From assembly GCA_028821635.1 (NCBI GenBank), contig JAPPDO010000274.1, positions 1,660 to 10,008 of the forward strand: 8,349 nt of DNA. Reading direction: 5' to 3'. This DNA is from Ekhidna sp. GTDB taxonomy: Bacteria; Bacteroidota; Bacteroidia; Cytophagales; Cyclobacteriaceae. The notes below the pieces were generated by a model. It saw only the letters and a list, made by a program, of their open reading frames with translations, was not told the origin of the DNA and made no database searches. Each line of letters begins with the position of its first letter. The first letter of the stretch is position 1. A program made the translations under genes and the position numbers. This document shows positions 6,369-8,349 of this stretch, in pieces.

Positions 6369-7091
6369 TTATTTCCAATTTCTTTTGGACAACATGATTT
6401 TAGTTCCGACCAAGCCAATCAAAATAATTGAGATGAAGTAGATGATGTCCCTGCTATCAATTACCCCCCTGCTTAATGAGTCAACGTGCGTTCTTAAACT
6501 AAGAAAACTAAATACCTGGCCTAAAGACCCTGTGAGCCCTGATCCTATTACATCGAATAGCATTTGGAAGAAAATTCCGATAAAAAGCGCAATCAGAAAT
6601 GCCACTATCTGATTTTGGGTTAGGCTGCTGGCAAATAAACCTATGCTTATGTAGCTGGCTGCTAACAAGGTCATTCCCAAGTAGCCCCCAATAACTCCGC
6701 CATCATCTACATTGCCAAGTTGGCTTACTGTGATGTAATACGGCACCGTACACAGCAGTGCAATCAACACAAGAATGAGACACGCAAGAAACTTACCTGT
6801 CACGATCTGCTCGTCCGAAACTGCCTTTGTGATAAGTAGTTCTATAGTTCCTGACTTATTCTCTTCTGCAATCATTCTCATAGTGATTGCCGGTATAAAG
6901 AAAAATAAAGACCAAAATGCGATACTGTAAAAAACAGACAAGCTCGCCTGTCCAAGCATGAAAACATTGGTACCGAAAAGCCATGTAAATGAACCGCTCA
7001 ATCCAAGGAAAAGAATGATCATTACGTAGGCGATAAGGGAATCAAAAAATCCCGACAGTTCTCTTTTAGTGATTATCCAGATTTTACTCAT
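6369..7091 (-). CDS. gldF: GldF-like ABC-2 type permease
   Basis: This 240-residue ABC-2 permease has six likely helices (about 18-38, 56-74, 99-120, 135-156, 160-182 and 215-233), the standard size for the GldF/NosY group. The conserved cytoplasmic segment after helix 2 reads RMIAEENKSGTIELL (72-86), followed by SDEQIVTGKF. This is the 'AEE-x-x-x-GT-x-ELL ... P/SD-x-x-IV-x-GK' signature that contacts the ATPase. N-terminal ITKREL (7-12) is the usual amphipathic entry helix. It lies three bases after the ATPase stop and one base before the GldG-like start, so the three are surely co-translated parts of one complex. The permease subunit likely forms a homodimer in the inner membrane. Substrate is unknown; in gliding relatives the complex is required for motility. 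Confidence 0.87.
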   Translation of the reverse strand: MSKIWIITKRELSGFFDSLIAYVMIILFLGLSGSFTWLFGTNVFMLGQASLSVFYSIAFWSLFFFIPAITMRMIAEENKSGTIELLITKAVSDEQIVTGKFLACLILVLIALLCTVPYYITVSQLGNVDDGGVIGGYLGMTLLAASYISIGLFASSLTQNQIVAFLIALFIGIFFQMLFDVIGSGLTGSLGQVFSFLSLRTHVDSLSRGVIDSRDIIYFISIILIGLVGTKIMLSKRNWK

Positions 7092-7094
7092 CGT

Positions 7095-8018
7095 TTAGTT
7101 AGTTAAATTTCTAAATACATCCTCCAGACGGGTCTCAATGCCTGTCATTTCCATTAAACACCATTTTTTGGATACACATAAATTAAATATTTCTTTTCTT
7201 GAGCTTAATTCCGGTTTGCTTTGAACAGTGAACCAGTTCTGCTTTCCTTCAACGGGACTCACCTTTTCTACCGTTTTCAACCCTCTAAGTTCTTTCTCAA
7301 TACTCTTACTTGTTGAATCAATATTTATGGTAAGCACTTCTTGCCCCTGTGCCTGCTGACGCAGTGTCTCTGAAGAACCATCAGCTACTATTCTCCCTTT
7401 ATTAATTATGAGGATTCGGTCGCAGGTAGCCTCAACTTCTGAGAGAATGTGGGAACTTAGGATTACCGTTTTTTCTTTACCCAAATCTTTGATCAACTTT
7501 CTAATCTCAACAATTTGATTCGGGTCCAGCCCTGTGGTAGGCTCATCTAAGACCAACACCTCGGGATCATGAATCATTGCTTGGGCCAAACCCACCCTTT
7601 GGCGGTATCCCTTAGATAGTTCCCCAATATTTTTATGCTTCTCTGCATCAAGTCCACAGCGATCAATCATCATCCCAATCCTTGAGGGGATAACTGACTT
7701 TTTTACGCCTTGTACCTCTGCACTGAATCGTAAATAATCAATGATAGGCATATCCAGATAAAGTGGATTGTGTTCAGGAAGATAACCGATTTTCCTCTTT
7801 ACTTCTTTGGGATTTGACAAGATAGAGGCTCCTTCAACAGTCAAATCACCGGATGTTGGTGCCATGAAACATGTAATCATCTTCATCGTGGTGCTTTTTC
7901 CCGCACCGTTTGGTCCTAAAAAGCCAACAACCTCTCCTGTGTTGATTTCAAATGAAATATTATTGACTGCCTTTTGAACCCCGTATTTTTTAATAATATT
8001 CTCTACTACAATTGCCAT
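7095..8018 (-). CDS. gldA: GldA-like ABC transporter ATP-binding protein
   Basis: This 307-residue cytoplasmic ATPase energises the GldF/GldG-type transporter. The ATPase domain fills about 1-225: Walker A GPNGAGKST (35-43), Q-loop position occupied by Glu in GYLPEHNPLYLDM (78-90), signature LSKGYRQR (134-141), Walker B VLVLDEP (D158 and E159), D-loop GLDPNQ and switch H190 in LSSH. Glu instead of Gln at the Q-loop is common in the GldA/CcmA-like subgroup rather than a defect. A C-terminal extension of about 80 residues, ending in MTGIETRLEDVFRNLTN, is typical of this subgroup. I choose the ATG at 8018. A TTG three codons upstream is possible but has no support. It heads the minus-strand operon behind a promoter-like sequence at 8045-8076. 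Without the motility genes in view, the gldA symbol rests on sequence similarity and on the adjacent gldF and gldG. Confidence 0.88.
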   Translation of the reverse strand: MAIVVENIIKKYGVQKAVNNISFEINTGEVVGFLGPNGAGKSTTMKMITCFMAPTSGDLTVEGASILSNPKEVKRKIGYLPEHNPLYLDMPIIDYLRFSAEVQGVKKSVIPSRIGMMIDRCGLDAEKHKNIGELSKGYRQRVGLAQAMIHDPEVLVLDEPTTGLDPNQIVEIRKLIKDLGKEKTVILSSHILSEVEATCDRILIINKGRIVADGSSETLRQQAQGQEVLTINIDSTSKSIEKELRGLKTVEKVSPVEGKQNWFTVQSKPELSSRKEIFNLCVSKKWCLMEMTGIETRLEDVFRNLTN

Positions 8019-8044
8019 TAATATCAAGTTTCAAAAAAACGATG

Positions 8045-8076
8045 CAATTTTAGAAACGATAGCAGAGAAATTCAAG
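8045..8076 (-). promoter_or_regulatory. Candidate Bacteroidota-type promoter for the gldA-led operon
   Basis: On the minus strand CTTG is followed by exactly 20 bases and then TAAAATTG. This fits the Bacteroidota primary sigma consensus TTTG-N19-21-TAnnTTTG with one mismatch in each element. The -7 box (8045-8052) lies 26 bases upstream of the chosen ATG at 8018, which would give a short leader of about 20 bases. The match was found by eye in an A/T-rich region, so a chance hit is possible; spacing and location are the best support. Confidence 0.42.
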
Positions 8077-8134
8077 TCAATTTTCATATTAAATTATGTT
8101 TAATGGATAACTCGGAATTTAAAATTAAAATTTT

Positions 8135-8349
8135 ATGAAGATTGGATTGATTTCAGACACCCATGGATTCACGGATGCCAGTGTTTTTGAATACTTTAAA
8201 AATGTGGATGAGGTTTGGCATGCAGGAGATATAGGTACCATGGAAGTGCTGGAAACTTTTCGAAGATTCAAGCCTACAGTAGCCGTTTGGGGTAATATTG
8301 ACGGAGTAGAGCTAAGGGCTGAATGTCAGGAGAAAGAGGTATTTGAAAG
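8135..8349 (+). CDS. YfcE/MJ0936-type metallophosphoesterase, truncated at window end
   Basis: The first 71 codons of a calcineurin-like phosphoesterase run off the right edge. The reading is MKIGLISDTHG (D8 and H10), then VWHAGDIG (D32), then VAVWGNIDG (N54): metal-binding motifs DxH, GDxx and GN(C/H/I)D in the right order and spacing for the short YfcE/MJ0936 phosphodiesterase family, usually 155-185 residues. The enzyme binds two metal ions and hydrolyses phosphodiesters; the natural substrate of such proteins is mostly unknown. The ATG lies in an AAAATTAAAATTTT leader without a Shine-Dalgarno sequence. It is divergent from the gldA-like gene, sharing a 116-bp intergenic region. No confident promoter on the + strand was found; TATGTTTA at 8095-8102 resembles a -7 box but lacks a proper -33 partner. 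Confidence 0.9.
   Translation, partial: MKIGLISDTHGFTDASVFEYFKNVDEVWHAGDIGTMEVLETFRRFKPTVAVWGNIDGVELRAECQEKEVFE

Noticed and set aside
6368..6418. Upstream ATG at 6418 for the gldG-like gene
   Set aside because: It would overlap the permease gene by 50 bases and add 17 residues that are a frame-shifted reading of the permease end; the ATG at 6367 fits the tight operon spacing.
1..8349. CRISPR array, tRNA, rRNA, insertion sequence or attachment site
   Set aside because: No direct repeat series, cloverleaf, transposase reading frame or flanking terminal repeats were seen; the only repeats are the edge G tract and protein-level repeats in the head-GIN gene.

Overview
The window looks like chromosomal DNA from a member of the Bacteroidota, probably a Cytophagia-type gliding-bacterium relative, although the genus cannot be read from the sequence. 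The main reasons are a contiguous GldA/GldF/GldG-type ABC transporter locus followed by a DUF4340 gene, a head-GIN (DUF2807) exported protein, start codons in A/T-rich leaders without clear Shine-Dalgarno sequences, and a candidate promoter of the Bacteroidota form TTTG-N19-21-TAnnTTTG upstream of the ABC ATPase gene.

Layout. Positions 11-48 are a low-complexity run of G and GGT, close to the window edge and possibly an end artefact. Positions 91-1386 (+) encode a MATE-family membrane exporter. After a 192-bp gap, 1579-1923 and 1920-2378 (+) form a translationally coupled pair of small membrane proteins. One carries the SdpI C-terminal domain and the other DUF1648; Bacillus SdpI has both in one polypeptide. 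This left arm is A+T-rich (sampled 60-base lines have 20-40% G+C).

A convergent junction at 2379-2484 separates it from a long minus-strand block of higher G+C (sampled lines 42-50%). Read in its own direction this block is gldA-like ATPase (8018-7095), gldF-like permease (7091-6369), gldG-like membrane-anchored periplasmic subunit (6367-4853), a DUF4340 membrane-anchored protein (4829-3927), a secreted CGWC thioredoxin-fold protein (3870-3337) and a secreted head-GIN beta-helix-like protein (3264-2485). The first four are separated by 1-23 bp and are almost certainly one operon. The last two follow after 56 and 72 bp and may be read-through members or separately controlled. At the right edge a divergent YfcE/MJ0936-type metallophosphoesterase begins at 8135 and runs off the window.

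The ATPase, six-helix permease, GldG-like protein and DUF4340 protein probably make one envelope complex: ATP hydrolysis in the cytoplasm, a membrane channel or mechanical relay, and two periplasmic domains on single anchors. Its substrate is not known from the sequence. No clearly undescribed system is evident. The most useful leads are the split SdpI-type pair, the internal duplication in the DUF4340 protein, the composition and strand break near 2.4 kb, and a possible gene relic in the 1387-1578 gap.
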